A program made the position numbers and the translations under genes. Below, one piece after another: positions 1 to 9,595 of a stretch of DNA of 64,000 bases (its first letter is position 1; the number at the start of each line of letters is the position of its first letter). Below the pieces are notes generated by a model. It ran no database searches and was not told the origin of the DNA. It saw only the letters and a program-made list of their open reading frames with translations. Source of the stretch: Azolla caroliniana (lineage: Eukaryota; Polypodiophyta). The stretch lies in contig JBHGNT010000005.1 of NCBI GenBank assembly GCA_043228905.1, forward strand, positions 9,982,001 to 10,046,000, given 5' to 3'.

Positions 1-413
1 TGTCGCTCACAACATCTAGAGTTCCTAGCCTCGTCACTTCTAGCTCCAAGTTTATCCGTCACTCCTAGCCCCATCATCTGGGCTCCGTCCTAGTCTACTC
101 CTGTTGAGGGGGAAAGTAACCGAAATACAAGCAGCCGAGAATAGAGGTCAAGGATAAGGAGGGCGTAGTTGAAGCACGCCAAGAGGAGAGGAAGCTATAT
201 AAATCGTGAAGTGAAGGAAGCACAGGCGGATAGAGATACCTATTCTGAGCCAGAGTGACTAAGGCCTAATCCTAGGATTGTATTGAGTGAGTGAGCAATA
301 CGATTATACTTGGTTTTGTATCATCATTATATTCTCTGTTAAATAGTCAATTACCTATACTTTTTCATTCAATCTTTGTGCCTGTCTCGTTTAAATTCTA
401 TTTCTATTTTCTG
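1..413 (+). repeat. LTR-like remnant of an unidentified LTR retrotransposon
   Basis: No coding sequence is visible. A purine run (TTGAGGGGGAAAG) sits near 106-118 and a TATA-like box (CTATATAAAT) near 194-203, an arrangement typical of a plant LTR read on the plus strand. The stretch ends exactly where the LTR of copia element A begins at 414, so A probably inserted here. The family is unknown and the left boundary lies outside the window. Confidence 0.35.
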
Positions 414-984
414 TGTTGTTTGTGGTAAGTCGTGGTTCTGAATCGGTTGTAGCCAATTCTCGGAGTGTCCATAGCAAAAGTGTTAATGTTAACGTGCGGA
501 AGCGTTAGACAGAGCCGGCTCAGCCGGATAGCAACAGAGAATAAGATGAAGGTTTAATGGAGAAGCTTAATACACAGAGAGTATACGCGGGAGAGATAGA
601 GAGAGAGAGAGATGTTGTTTGTGGTAAGTCATGGTTCCGAATCGGTTGAAGCCAATTCTCGAAGTGTCCATAGCAAAAGTGTTAATGTTAACGTGCGGAA
701 GCGTTAGACAGAGCCGGCTCAGCCGGATAGTAGCAAAGAATAAGATGAAGGTTTAATGGAGAAGCTTAATACACAGAGAGTATATGCAGGAGATATAGAG
801 AGAGAGAGATGTTGTTTGTGGTAAGTCGTGGTTCCGAATCGGTTGTAGCCAATTCTCGGAGTGTCCATAGCAAAAGTGTTAATGTTAACGTGCGGAAGCG
901 TTAGACAGAGCCGCCTCAGCCGGATAGGAACAGAGAATAAGATGAAGGTTTAATGGAGAAGCTTAATACACAGAGAGTATACGC

Positions 985-1024
<40 letters not shown>
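414..1024. repeat. Tandem triplication of a ~198-bp LTR unit ending in a GA microsatellite
   Basis: Three near-identical copies begin at 414, 613 and 810 with TGTTGTTTGTGGTAAGTC and differ by few substitutions. Each copy ends in a GA-rich tract; the last grows into an uninterrupted (GA)n run at about 985-1024. The period is 197-199 bp. The unit corresponds to the R/U5 part of the LTR of element A, so the LTR expanded by tandem duplication, perhaps through slippage or unequal exchange at the GA tracts. Confidence 0.9.
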
Positions 1025-1026
<2 letters not shown>

Positions 1027-1332
1027 AGAACATAAACTCAATTCAAAATATCACTCTGAAACTCTGTACATACAACGTGCTAAACAACACTATTTATACA
1101 AGTCCTCAAAAGGAATGAGAGAAGTACTATATACTTCAATGCTCATACGAGAGACAAACACTAACTACGAGACAATGATTACCTAGTAGTCCAGACTACT
1201 ACTAGGGTTCCGGTTCGCACTCGAATCCGGCTCTCCAATCCGTCTCCCCGATCCGGCCGGTTGTTTCCGGATGCCGATCCGCCTCAAGCTTATTCAGCCG
1301 ATCCGGATTCGGTTGAGCTTGCTCGCTCAACA
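414..1332 (-). repeat. 3' LTR of copia element A (919 bp)
   Basis: Read on the minus strand this begins TGTTGAGCGAGC at 1332, directly after a polypurine tract (ATTGAGGGGGAG), and ends ACAAACAACA at 414, giving the TG...CA termini of an LTR. The upstream half resembles the LTR of element J at 52291. The downstream half is enlarged by a triplicated 198-bp unit and a GA microsatellite. The 5-bp left flank is TTCTG; the matching duplication cannot be checked because A is truncated at its 5' end. Confidence 0.7.
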
Positions 1333-1890
1333 CTCCCCCTCAATCTCAACTTGAGGTCGGATCGTGGTGTTAGTGTCTATGGCAGCCGGTTCTTCTACTC
1401 GGCTCCTTCTGGCGTTGCTCCGCCTTGCTCGCGCTCCTCGTCCGGTCCGGTCATGTTTGCCGCGACCCTTCTAGTTCTACGCACCTCGACCTCCTCGGTC
1501 GGCTTGTCAACTCAACATGCCCATTTCAGTTCCCTCGTTGCTGTGACTCCCTGCATCCATGTTCGCTTGGCCTTTAGTTGATCCGGCTCCTCCGTATCCA
1601 ACTGTTGAAGCGAATAGGTTGTCTCTGATTCGTTCCCACTCTTGTCCGAGTCGTTGTTCTCCAACTTGTCTTCCGGTTTCAGGCCCTTTACCACATCAGA
1701 CCATGTCCGGGTCTTGGCCTTCTCCTTCCGGTCGGCTCTATCCTTCTTGACTCTGCCGCTCGTTCCGACTTGTTTGGACGTGCCGACTTCCTTCGTCAAC
1801 TCAGCTTCCTTTTTCGGCTTATCTCCCCCCTTGGTTCTTCCTTCCTCTCTGGCTCCTTGTCTGGTGCCATTCATTCCCATTCTTGTTCTC
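1333..1890 (-). pseudogene. Accessory Lys/Glu-rich reading frame of copia A, between RNase H and 3' LTR
   Basis: The minus-strand frame (open at least 1880-1512) encodes a very charged protein with the segments KKDRADRK, SDVVKGLK and EDKLE, then an acidic Ser/Asp stretch and DTEEPDQLKAKR. The same frame occurs at the same place in element J (51735-52290), downstream of pol and before the 3' LTR. Each copy is bracketed by two polypurine-like tracts: one just after RNase H (around 2613-2625 in A) and one at the LTR edge (1333-1345). The solo LTR at 1891-2610 separates the start of this frame from pol. I do not recognise a domain; the composition suggests a basic-acidic, disordered, nucleic-acid-binding protein. 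Similarity over two copies supports selection as coding sequence rather than chance. Confidence 0.5.
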
Positions 1891-2610
1891 TGTTAGGAAA
1901 CAGGTTCCTCCGGATGGGAAGTGAGAAGAATAGTACTGATGAGCAAACTCGGCCGAGGCCGATAGGCCGAGGTCGAAACCGGATGTGGAGTACCCGGCTA
2001 CGGAAGACCCGGTGAGAACCGGATGTGGAATACCCAACAACGGAAGACCCGGTGAGAACCAGATGTGGAGTACCCGACAATGGAAGACCCGGCGAGAACC
2101 GGATGACGTGTGCCCGGCAAGCGCCGGATGATGCAGGCCCGGTGCGGAGTGCTCACCGGATGAAGGGACATATTCATAAATATGTTTTTGAGAGTCCATC
2201 GGGGCTATATTTGTAAATAGCCGAAAAGTCATATTAGTATAAATATGACTTAGGGCAAACTTAGTGAGTGGGTGGTTGTCATTTGTTGTTGTTGTAAGAT
2301 TAGAGCGCGTAACAGTGTACAGAGAGAGTGAGAGAGAGGAAGAGGTCGTTGCCTCTGTTGTAACTGCCGCCTATGGCGAAGATAGCAAGCTCGAGGTCGT
2401 GGCCTCGGTGCTTTCTTATTGTACATTCTGATATAGTGATAGTTTGCGGTCTGTGGGCTACCGTGGTTTTTCCCGAGTTTGGGTTTTCCACGTAAACATC
2501 CTGTGTACTCTTCTCTTCACTGTGTTGTGCTTTCATTCCCTGTTTTTCTGTGTTTTATTCTAGGCTCGGTTGTGGCCGAGCGTTGTTCAAAGAGCGTGTA
2601 GTTCTTGCCA
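1891..2610 (+). mobile_element. Solo LTR of the copia D family (720 bp, TSD TTCTC)
   Basis: Starts TGTTAGGAAACAGG and ends CTTGCCA, matching the LTR of element D at 43410-44282 read on the opposite strand. It is flanked on both sides by the perfect 5-bp duplication TTCTC (1886-1890 and 2611-2615). It contains the family's ~40-bp internal minisatellite (GAGAACCGGATG units, about 1970-2160). No internal domain is present, so this is the product of LTR-LTR recombination after insertion into copia A. Confidence 0.93.
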
Positions 2611-4985
2611 TTCTCCCCCTCAAGTGCGTCAGATCGAGATGCTGAATGCTGAGCATCTCCGAAAAGTGCTACAATTTGTTCAATCTGAGTGGTTTGGTAA
2701 AGATGTCAGCAACCTGTTGATCCATCTGAACATACCGAAGTTCGACTTCACTGCTCACGCACAAAGTGATAATGCACTTCTATGTGCTTTGTTCGAGCAT
2801 GGAAGACGGGTTTTTGGCAAGCTGTATGTTGTTGATGTTGTCGCTATTGATGTTGTCTGCACCTCAATCCGGAGATCTCGTAGTAGTTTCCGAAGCCTCA
2901 TGGCTTCACAAGTGGCATTGGTAGCGCCCCGGTATTCAGCCTCAGTGCTCGACAGAGCCATTGTTGGTTGTTTTTTGCTGCTCCACGCAACAGCCACGCT
3001 ACCTACAGAAAACATATAATCAGAGGTGGATCGGTGATCCGATGCATCACCAGCCTAGTCAGCATCGATATATCCGACTAGCTTCCCAGCTATACCATGT
3101 CGGTATAACAGTCCCCGGTTCTTCGTGGCGCTCACATATCGCAATATTGAATGTGCGCACTGAAGGTGCTCCACTGTTGGCTTCTGCATGAATTGGTTGA
3201 TCACACCAACTGGATAACTGATGTCGGGTCGGGTGATTGTCAAGTATATCAGGCTTCGGACTATTTGTCGGAACCGTTTTTCATCGCAGGCCTGGCCGGA
3301 GTCGGGATGTAGCTTTAGGTTCCAGTCCAGGGGTGTGGAGATCGGTCGACATTCCATCATGCTGAACTTGTACAACATATTCTGTCTTTATGAGAGCAAT
3401 ATGCCATCGGCGGTTCGGATCACTTGGATCCCAAGAAAATAATGAAGGTCCCCCAGGTCCTTCATCTCAAATGCGTCTGACAGCTGGGCCTTGACACGGC
3501 CGATTTCATCAAGTCCGGGTCCGGTGATGACTAAATCCTCTACATAAAGTAAGATGCAAACCGGACTATCCGGACCTTGCTGGATGAACTACGATGAGTT
3601 GGATTTAGAGGTCACAAACCCCATCTTACGCAATCGGTGCATGATCTTTGCATTCCAAGCTCGGGTGGCTTGTTTTAGACCGTAAAGCGACTTCTTAAGT
3701 CAGCACACCGCCAACTTGTTCATCTCCGATTGAAAGCCGGGAGGTTGGATCATATAGACCCGTTCTTCAAGGTCACCTTGAAGAAACACATTCTTCACGT
3801 CCATCTGGTGAAGATGCGACCCCCTTGCCGCAGCAACCGCCAGTACCATACGAACCGTCGTCGTCTTCGGTACCAGAGCGAAGGTCTCGTCGTAGTCGAT
3901 TCTGTGGGTCTGTGCGTATCCCTTCGCCACTAACCGGGCCTTGTACCGGTTAACCGAACTGTCGGCATTGTAATTTACCTTGTACACCCATTTGCAACCG
4001 ATCGGTTTACAGTGTCGGGGAGAGTCAACGAGGTCCCATGTGTCGTTGGCATTGAGTGCCCGCATTTCTTCTTCCATAGTGGCACGCCAATTAGCGTCCT
4101 TTGCCGCTTCTGCGTAGCTCTCCGGTTCACGCACTTCCGCCACTTTGGTCATGTACGCATAGTGATGCGCCATGTACTCATTGTACTCATACCACGTAAC
4201 GGGGTTCTTTTGGCGGGTTGACGGGCGTAACTTTTCGTTACCCAGTTTGGGGCCCTTCTTGGCCGGTTCAGACTTCGTTCCCGAATATCCGCCTTCATCC
4301 TTTCCAAAGTCAGATTCGCTTTGATCCGACTCAATGTTGCCGGCTTCGTATTCCGACATTTTCTGCTTCCCTTTCTCTTTGCATGTGAACCGTCTTCACT
4401 ACGCACCAGGGAGAGCATGGTAAAGTCTTCACTACTCGCCGGTTCTTTATCCGACTGGTCACATTGACCCAGTCGCTCGTTCGGTACGCTCAACCGAAAT
4501 GATTCTGGACTCTCTTCTAGAGTCTCAAGCTCTTCATCTTCTATCTGGACCTGTTCAAGCTCACTAGCCTCATCCTTCGGGATTGGGTCGAAGTCGGAAG
4601 TCGGAGTCGGTAGAGAGTACCACGATGCCGTCTCGTCGAACTCAACATTTCGGCTTACTCGAACCTGAATTCGTCTGGGGGTTATAGCACTTATACCCCT
4701 TTTTCTCATGCCAGTAACCGACTAGGATGCACTTCTCTGACTTCGGATTGAGCTTCTTCCGCTTCTCATCCGGTACATGCACATATGCTATGCTACCGAA
4801 TATCCGAAGGTGCCTCAAATTCGGCACTTGCCCAAAATACAGCTCATGTGCTGACACCTTGTCTCCGATCCGGTGTCGTGAAGAAAACCGGCCATAGGCG
4901 GAATCAAAGAGAAAGCGCGTAAACCGGCCCTTACACGGATGGACGTGTGACTTGATATTTTGCACACGAACCGGTGGATGTAAAT
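2611..4985 (-). pseudogene. Copia element A, pol 3' half (integrase C-terminus, RT, RNase H), 5' truncated
   Basis: Broken minus-strand frames read in Ty1/copia order. The integrase C-terminal region is at 4965-4642 (AHELYFGQVP, HLRIFGSIAYVHVP). A Ser/Asp/Glu-rich linker is at 4709-4149. The reverse transcriptase runs from about 4080 (CKWVYKVNYN, GYAQTHRIDYDETFALV, MDVKNVFLQGDLEERVYM). The RT catalytic box near 3545 reads YVED instead of YVDD. RNase H/3' pol is at 3378-2755 (TRPDISYPVG, ALSSTEAEYRG). Gag, protease and the integrase core are missing; the element ends near 4985 against gypsy C. Stops and frameshifts make it non-functional. RNase H is followed by a polypurine-like tract and the accessory frame. 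Confidence 0.85.
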
Positions 4986-5394
4986 ACTAAGCCGCATACA
5001 TTTATAAGGGGGGGATTGTGTGTATCCCGGTTAGAGGGACAGGGAATAAAGGGAGGAGGACAAGGGAAAATGGGCATCGCACGCGAGGAGGAAGGGAGGC
5101 GTTGTTGCAGAACGGAAGAGAGAGCTCTCTCTCTTGGACGCGAATCGTCACTCTCTGCGGGTGTCGGGAGGTCGCTGCCTCTGCTTCGTGGACAGCCCGT
5201 GTGCTTCCAGCAGAGTCACTCCCTTTCCCTTTTGTTTCTTTGAGTCGTGTGTCTATCGTCGGTGTGCGTGAGTAGGGTCCCTGTGTCGGGTCCGTCGCCA
5301 CTCTGTCGGTTGTAATTGTCGGTGTTTGTAATCTCTGTCATTATAATTAAGTGTTACATTCTATATCTCTCTTTCTCGCTTCTACGTGTCGATG

Positions 5395-5449
<55 letters not shown>

Positions 5450-5511
5450 CCTCGGTCCAAGACCTCCGTGGTCCCGCCCCTTTCTACACGTACGCGCGTA
5501 ACAACGCAACA
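4986..5511 (+). repeat. 5' LTR and leader of gypsy element C (left edge approximate)
   Basis: The sequence ends ACGCAACA directly before a primer-binding site, as expected for a 5' LTR. Its last ~90 bp (TCGGTCCAAGACCTCCGTGG onward) resemble the end of the LTR of element L near 55450-55522. A (CT)n run lies at 5398-5446. The left edge is uncertain: a G-rich tract (AAGGGGGGGA, about 5007-5016) precedes a TGTGTGTATCCC that could be the LTR start, but no target duplication was found. Confidence 0.5.
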
Positions 5512-5515
5512 TCTT

Positions 5516-5533
5516 TGGTGAACCCGACGTGAA
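5516..5533 (+). other. Primer-binding site complementary to plant tRNA-Trp 3' end
   Basis: TGGTGAACCCGACGTGAA lies 4 nt after the LTR end (5511). It is complementary to the 3' end of plant tRNA-Trp as I recall it (...TTCACGTCGGGTTCACCA). It marks the start of minus-strand DNA synthesis and confirms that the upstream sequence is a 5' LTR on the plus strand. Confidence 0.7.
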
Positions 5534-5555
5534 AGGGAGGCAAAGGAGTCGAAAG

Positions 5556-7604
5556 ATGAGGGGATTGGAGCTAGCAGAGGCAATGGCGGTGGCCGTCGAC
5601 CGGCTGGTGAGCGCTCGTGAGGGAACGGGTACCCTCGACAGAGCCATTGAATCGATTGTCGGCTCTATAGGCCGTTTCGGAGGGAAAGACGCCACAAGTT
5701 ATTTGGAGGCTTACCGGGCCGAAATGATCATGAGGGATATCCTGGTGGACAGGCGGTTGTCCGGATTCCCTCGGGTGGTAACGCCGGGCATCCATGTGGA
5801 GGTGCTGGCCGGATGCCAGACTTGGGAGGAGTTCGAGCTGCAGCTCCTCGAGAAGTACGGGTTTGACGATTCGCTCCGGCTGTCGAGGCGGGACTTCATG
5901 GCGTGGGTGGAAAGCCCCAGAAAAGGGAGGAACACGTCGGTGCTCCTCCAGGAGTTCAAAAAACGGTTCGCGCGGTTGTCCACGTTGGACCGGACGGTGC
6001 TCGAAGCAAGTCGAGTACTGTTGTTTGTCAAGTCAGTGGATGCGCTCGACAGGGAAAAGGTGGGGCCCCTATTGGAAACGGACGAAGGGCTCACGACAGA
6101 TTGGGTCGTGGTAAAACGGGTCTGCAGTCGTTTAGACAAACGGCGCGATTGGAGCGACGGAAGCACGTCGGGGTCGGGGCCGGTCCCGGGGAGGAGGCTC
6201 GAGGAGCCGGTTTCGGTGCCTGCTGGGAGGAAGGAAGAGACCCGAATCTGGCCGGAGTCGGGGTCGGCATCGAACGACGTGGCCAGAGGCCCATCCAGAG
6301 GAGCGGCTCTAGAGGAGCTAACACATATGGTGTGTGACCTGCAGATCGCACAGGCCCGAAGAGACAGCGGTGAACAACCTCGCGACCGGAGGCCGCCGGC
6401 TGGGCAGCGGTGCATGTGGTGTGACGGGATCGGTCACATTCAGAAGGACTACGCGGATTTCGCCGATGCGCTCAGGACCAACATGGAGTACCTCTGGAAC
6501 GGGCGGGTGCACGCGAGCGAGACCCGGAGAGCCCTAGAACTGAATACGGGGCGCGATGGAATGAAGAGGTTGATGGAAGAGGCCGCGGCACAGCACGTCG
6601 AAGCCGTTAACTACTCAGTGTCGGTGGGAATTCGGGTCGGGGGTGATGAGACCCGGAAGGTGAAGGACTCCGGAGTCTTGCCGCTAGTGCTAGAAGGCCT
6701 CTCCGGAGTTCGGCTGAGGAAGGAAGAGGCAGACCACGCGGTCACCGGTTGGGACGATTCGGTGGAAGAGAAAACGGGCTTCGTAGAAACCACTTGCCAG
6801 AACTACGAGGTTTTGGTGGAGGACAAACGGGCAGGAAAGGACGGAGGGGTCGGCCCCCCGAGGTATGAGACCCGATTCAAACCGAAACCGACCGGTGTCG
6901 GCAACCCGGGCACACCGGACGGAAAGAAGCAGGCGGAGTTTCGGTTGAGCACCGAGATCGAAAGGACCACAGACCTGCGAAAGGTCCTGGAGGAAAGTAT
7001 CCTCGACAACAAAGTGGAGCTGTCATTGGGGGAGGTGTTGGGAATCGCCAAGAGGGAGTTCCATGACTCAATCGTAGACTTGGTGAAGCGTAAGAGGCTC
7101 TCGACGGAGCCGGAACCGGAGAAGCCGGTGGAAGTGCGGACCACACACCTGGAAGACGGAGCCTTGGAAGATGAGCTGGCGGGAAGCCACTACACGAAGC
7201 CGCATTGGGCTAGGGCGGCTACGAAAACCCCTGTACGGATCGGCAACGTTCTGGAACCGGTGGTGGCGTTGGTGGACCATGGATCCGAAATCAACCTGAT
7301 GTCCATGGATTTCTACAAGAAGGGTAAATGGCCGATCAACACCAAGCATGGCTGGAAGATACGGGCAACGACGCGCGCCACGGAAGAACTACATGGGGCT
7401 TGTCCGAACGTACGGGTGAAAATCGGCGATGTCGAGATCGACCATCACTTCTTCCTGCAGGAGACATCCTCGCATCCGGTTATACTAGGAGAGCCATATA
7501 TCACAGCGGCACGGATGGAGACCAAGGTGTTGGACAACGGTTCAGCCTATGCAAGAGTCAAGAGCCAGGACGGGCGTCACTCAGTCCAGTTCCTAACGGA
7601 ATAG
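5556..7604 (+). CDS. Gag-protease polyprotein of gypsy element C (682 aa, open)
   Basis: An uninterrupted frame begins 45 bp after the LTR end; the ATG at 5556 is the first in frame. The N-terminal ~270 residues look like a gag capsid (TWEEFELQLLEKYGF, LQEFKKRFARLSTLDRTVL). A zinc-knuckle-like segment near residues 283-297 reads CMWCDGIGHIQKDY, a CCHC knuckle with the last Cys replaced by Tyr. Residues ~565-660 form a retropepsin-like domain with VDHGSEINLMS in place of the canonical D-T/S-G motif and a later HPVILGEPYI strand. It would package RNA and process the polyprotein. RT should follow, but downstream the element is rearranged and truncated, so the frame is complete while the element is not autonomous. 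RT and integrase of the same family appear at 8058-8398 and 53667-54480. Confidence 0.72.
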   Translation: MRGLELAEAMAVAVDRLVSAREGTGTLDRAIESIVGSIGRFGGKDATSYLEAYRAEMIMRDILVDRRLSGFPRVVTPGIHVEVLAGCQTWEEFELQLLEKYGFDDSLRLSRRDFMAWVESPRKGRNTSVLLQEFKKRFARLSTLDRTVLEASRVLLFVKSVDALDREKVGPLLETDEGLTTDWVVVKRVCSRLDKRRDWSDGSTSGSGPVPGRRLEEPVSVPAGRKEETRIWPESGSASNDVARGPSRGAALEELTHMVCDLQIAQARRDSGEQPRDRRPPAGQRCMWCDGIGHIQKDYADFADALRTNMEYLWNGRVHASETRRALELNTGRDGMKRLMEEAAAQHVEAVNYSVSVGIRVGGDETRKVKDSGVLPLVLEGLSGVRLRKEEADHAVTGWDDSVEEKTGFVETTCQNYEVLVEDKRAGKDGGVGPPRYETRFKPKPTGVGNPGTPDGKKQAEFRLSTEIERTTDLRKVLEESILDNKVELSLGEVLGIAKREFHDSIVDLVKRKRLSTEPEPEKPVEVRTTHLEDGALEDELAGSHYTKPHWARAATKTPVRIGNVLEPVVALVDHGSEINLMSMDFYKKGKWPINTKHGWKIRATTRATEELHGACPNVRVKIGDVEIDHHFFLQETSSHPVILGEPYITAARMETKVLDNGSAYARVKSQDGRHSVQFLTE

Positions 7605-8425
7605 ACATTCCAGTGAATAGATCGACCGACAAAATAGATCGACCTTCCAGTGAAGGCCTCCGCGAACTCGTCTATGGTCGGTCCGATCCCTGCATTACGG
7701 ATGGTCACCTTGTTGACCGGTTGTAGGTCCTGGATGAAGCGCATCGTGCCGTTCTTCTTCGGCACCATAAACCACCGATTCGAATACGGGGCACTCGACG
7801 GTTCGAGGATGCCCATCTCCACCTTTTGCTTTAGGAGCTCCATCAACTTCGGGATGTGAGCTCTTGGCACCGGAATCGGCTTTAGATTCCACGGTACATG
7901 CGGTACCATGAAGATCACCATCGGTTCGACAACTGTCGGGTCTACGCACCCGATCTCCTCCGGTGAGAATGCGAAAGCCTTCCCGTGCCTTCACTGGAAG
8001 GTCGATCTATTCTGTCAAGATCGACCATCACTTCTTCGTGCAGGAGACATCCTCGGGAGGCACGGGAAGGCTTTCGCATTCTCACCGGAGGAGATCGGGT
8101 GCGTAGACCCGACAGTTGTCGAACCGATGGTGATCTTCACGGTACCGCATGTACCGTGGAATCTAAAGCTGATTCCGGTGCCAAGAGCTCACATCCCGAA
8201 GTTGATGGAGCTCCTAAAGCAAAAGGTGGAGATGGGCATCCTCGAACCGTCGAGTGCCCCGTATTCGAATCGGTGGTTTACGGTGCCGAAGAAGAACGGC
8301 ACGCTGCACTTCATCCAGGACCTACAACCGGTCAACAAGGTGACCATCCGTAATGCAAGGATCGGACCGACCATAGACGAGTTCGCGGAGGCCTTCACCC
8401 CGGATCTATTATACTCGGGGTCTAT
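7605..8425. repeat. Inverted duplication of gypsy C reverse-transcriptase start (two 341-bp arms)
   Basis: Arms at 7650-7990 and 8058-8398 are reverse complements differing at roughly six positions. The right arm is in the expected plus orientation of element C and encodes the RT N-terminus (ILEPSSAPYSNRWFTVPKKN, VNKVTIRN). The left arm encodes the same segment on the minus strand. The 67-bp spacer holds a second copy of the protease sequence found at 7436-7474 (AGATCGACCATCACTTCTTC). The structure fits template switching during reverse transcription or break repair and would fold into a long hairpin if transcribed. Confidence 0.85.
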
Positions 8426-9595
8426 TTTATCACTTAGGACACCAGGGTCAACACCCTCGAGTGACAGACCATAGGTGTTGTGGAAGTCCTCCTTTGTCTC
8501 GCAAAATTTTGCGAAGTTTAGCACTCTCAGATACGGAGGAACGAGCCATTTGAAATATCATTTCAGAAATCAGAAATAGTGCAAAATCAGAATATGTCAG
8601 AATCAAAAACCCCAATCAACAACAAAAAAAATAGTGCAAAATCATTAACTTAGCAAATCAGAAACCGTAATCATAATTTGTATTCAAAAATTTGAAATCA
8701 GAAACCCTAAACAAAATCTGTAATCAGAAGTTTGAAATCAGAAACCCTAATCAAAATCTGTAATCGGAAGTTTGTAACCAGAAACCCTATTAAAAAATTC
8801 TAATCAAAAATTTATAATCAAAAACCCTAATAAAAAATTTCAATCAGAAATTTCAATCACAAACCCTAATCAGAAATCCTAAACATAAATTTATAAACAA
8901 AAACCCTATTTAGAAATTCTAATCAGAAATTCTAATCTGTAATCAAAATTTGTAACCAGAAACCCTATTCAGAAATTCTAATCAGAAATTTATAATCAAA
9001 AACCCTAATCAGAAATTTCAATCAAAAACCCCAATCATCACTAAAGACAGGATTAAACACAAAAAAAGTAATATAAACACACCTGTTGCTACTCCTCGAT
9101 CTACGAGACATCCTTGTATGGGACTCCAAGGACTTCGCCCTATTCGATTTTGGGGAAATATGAATTGGCACCAAACCAAAGTTCAGACAATAGTAAAAAA
9201 GAAAAAACAAATGTTTGGGGTTTCTGTAACTGAAACATACCTGGACGATGATCGAGTGGGTTCTGTGTTGTAGCTCTGAATCTGCAATGTCGATTTTCTG
9301 CTGCTGCGGGAGCTACGTCTACGTTCGTGCTCTGAGTACTCCATCTGCGTTCAAAATCAAACTTAGGCTAAACAAGAAATTGATGACATTGAAGTCGACC
9401 TTAGATGATGGTGCTATTCCCCAAGTTCCACTACGTCTGAAACAGAAGTTCAAATATTTGAGTTTTTTCATAAATTAGTTTTACAAATATTTGATTTTCC
9501 CACAAAAAAGACTAGCTAAACAAATAGCTAATTAGTTGTGGCCATTTTAGTAGCTAATTAGCAATAATAGTGTTTCCACTCGCATGCTTTTACCC
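8426..9595 (-). mobile_element. Left-terminal fragment of the AGCTAATTAGCT DNA element (second copy)
   Basis: Read on the minus strand from 9595, this matches the window's large DNA element from 29983 to about 31116. It begins with the same GGGTAAAAGCATGCGAGTGG terminus, has the same exons 1 and 2 with the same GT donors, the same intron of TTAGGGTTT-like repeats, and the start of exon 3. The match stops inside exon 3 after the CTAAGTGATAAA sequence. Exons 1 and 2 stay open with amino-acid replacements, which supports the coding model. The fragment abuts gypsy B at 9596 and rearranged gypsy C at 8425. Confidence 0.88.

Noticed and set aside
1261-1581. Plus-strand 106-codon frame
   Set aside because: Antisense of the copia A LTR and accessory frame; no independent support.
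5347-5695. Minus-strand frames with Arg-Glu repeats
   Set aside because: Translation of the (CT)n/(GA)n microsatellite in the LTR.
8530-9040. Run of AAACCCTAA-like motifs as a true telomeric repeat
   Set aside because: Units are irregular and degenerate, and the same segment is an intron of the element at 30530-30950.
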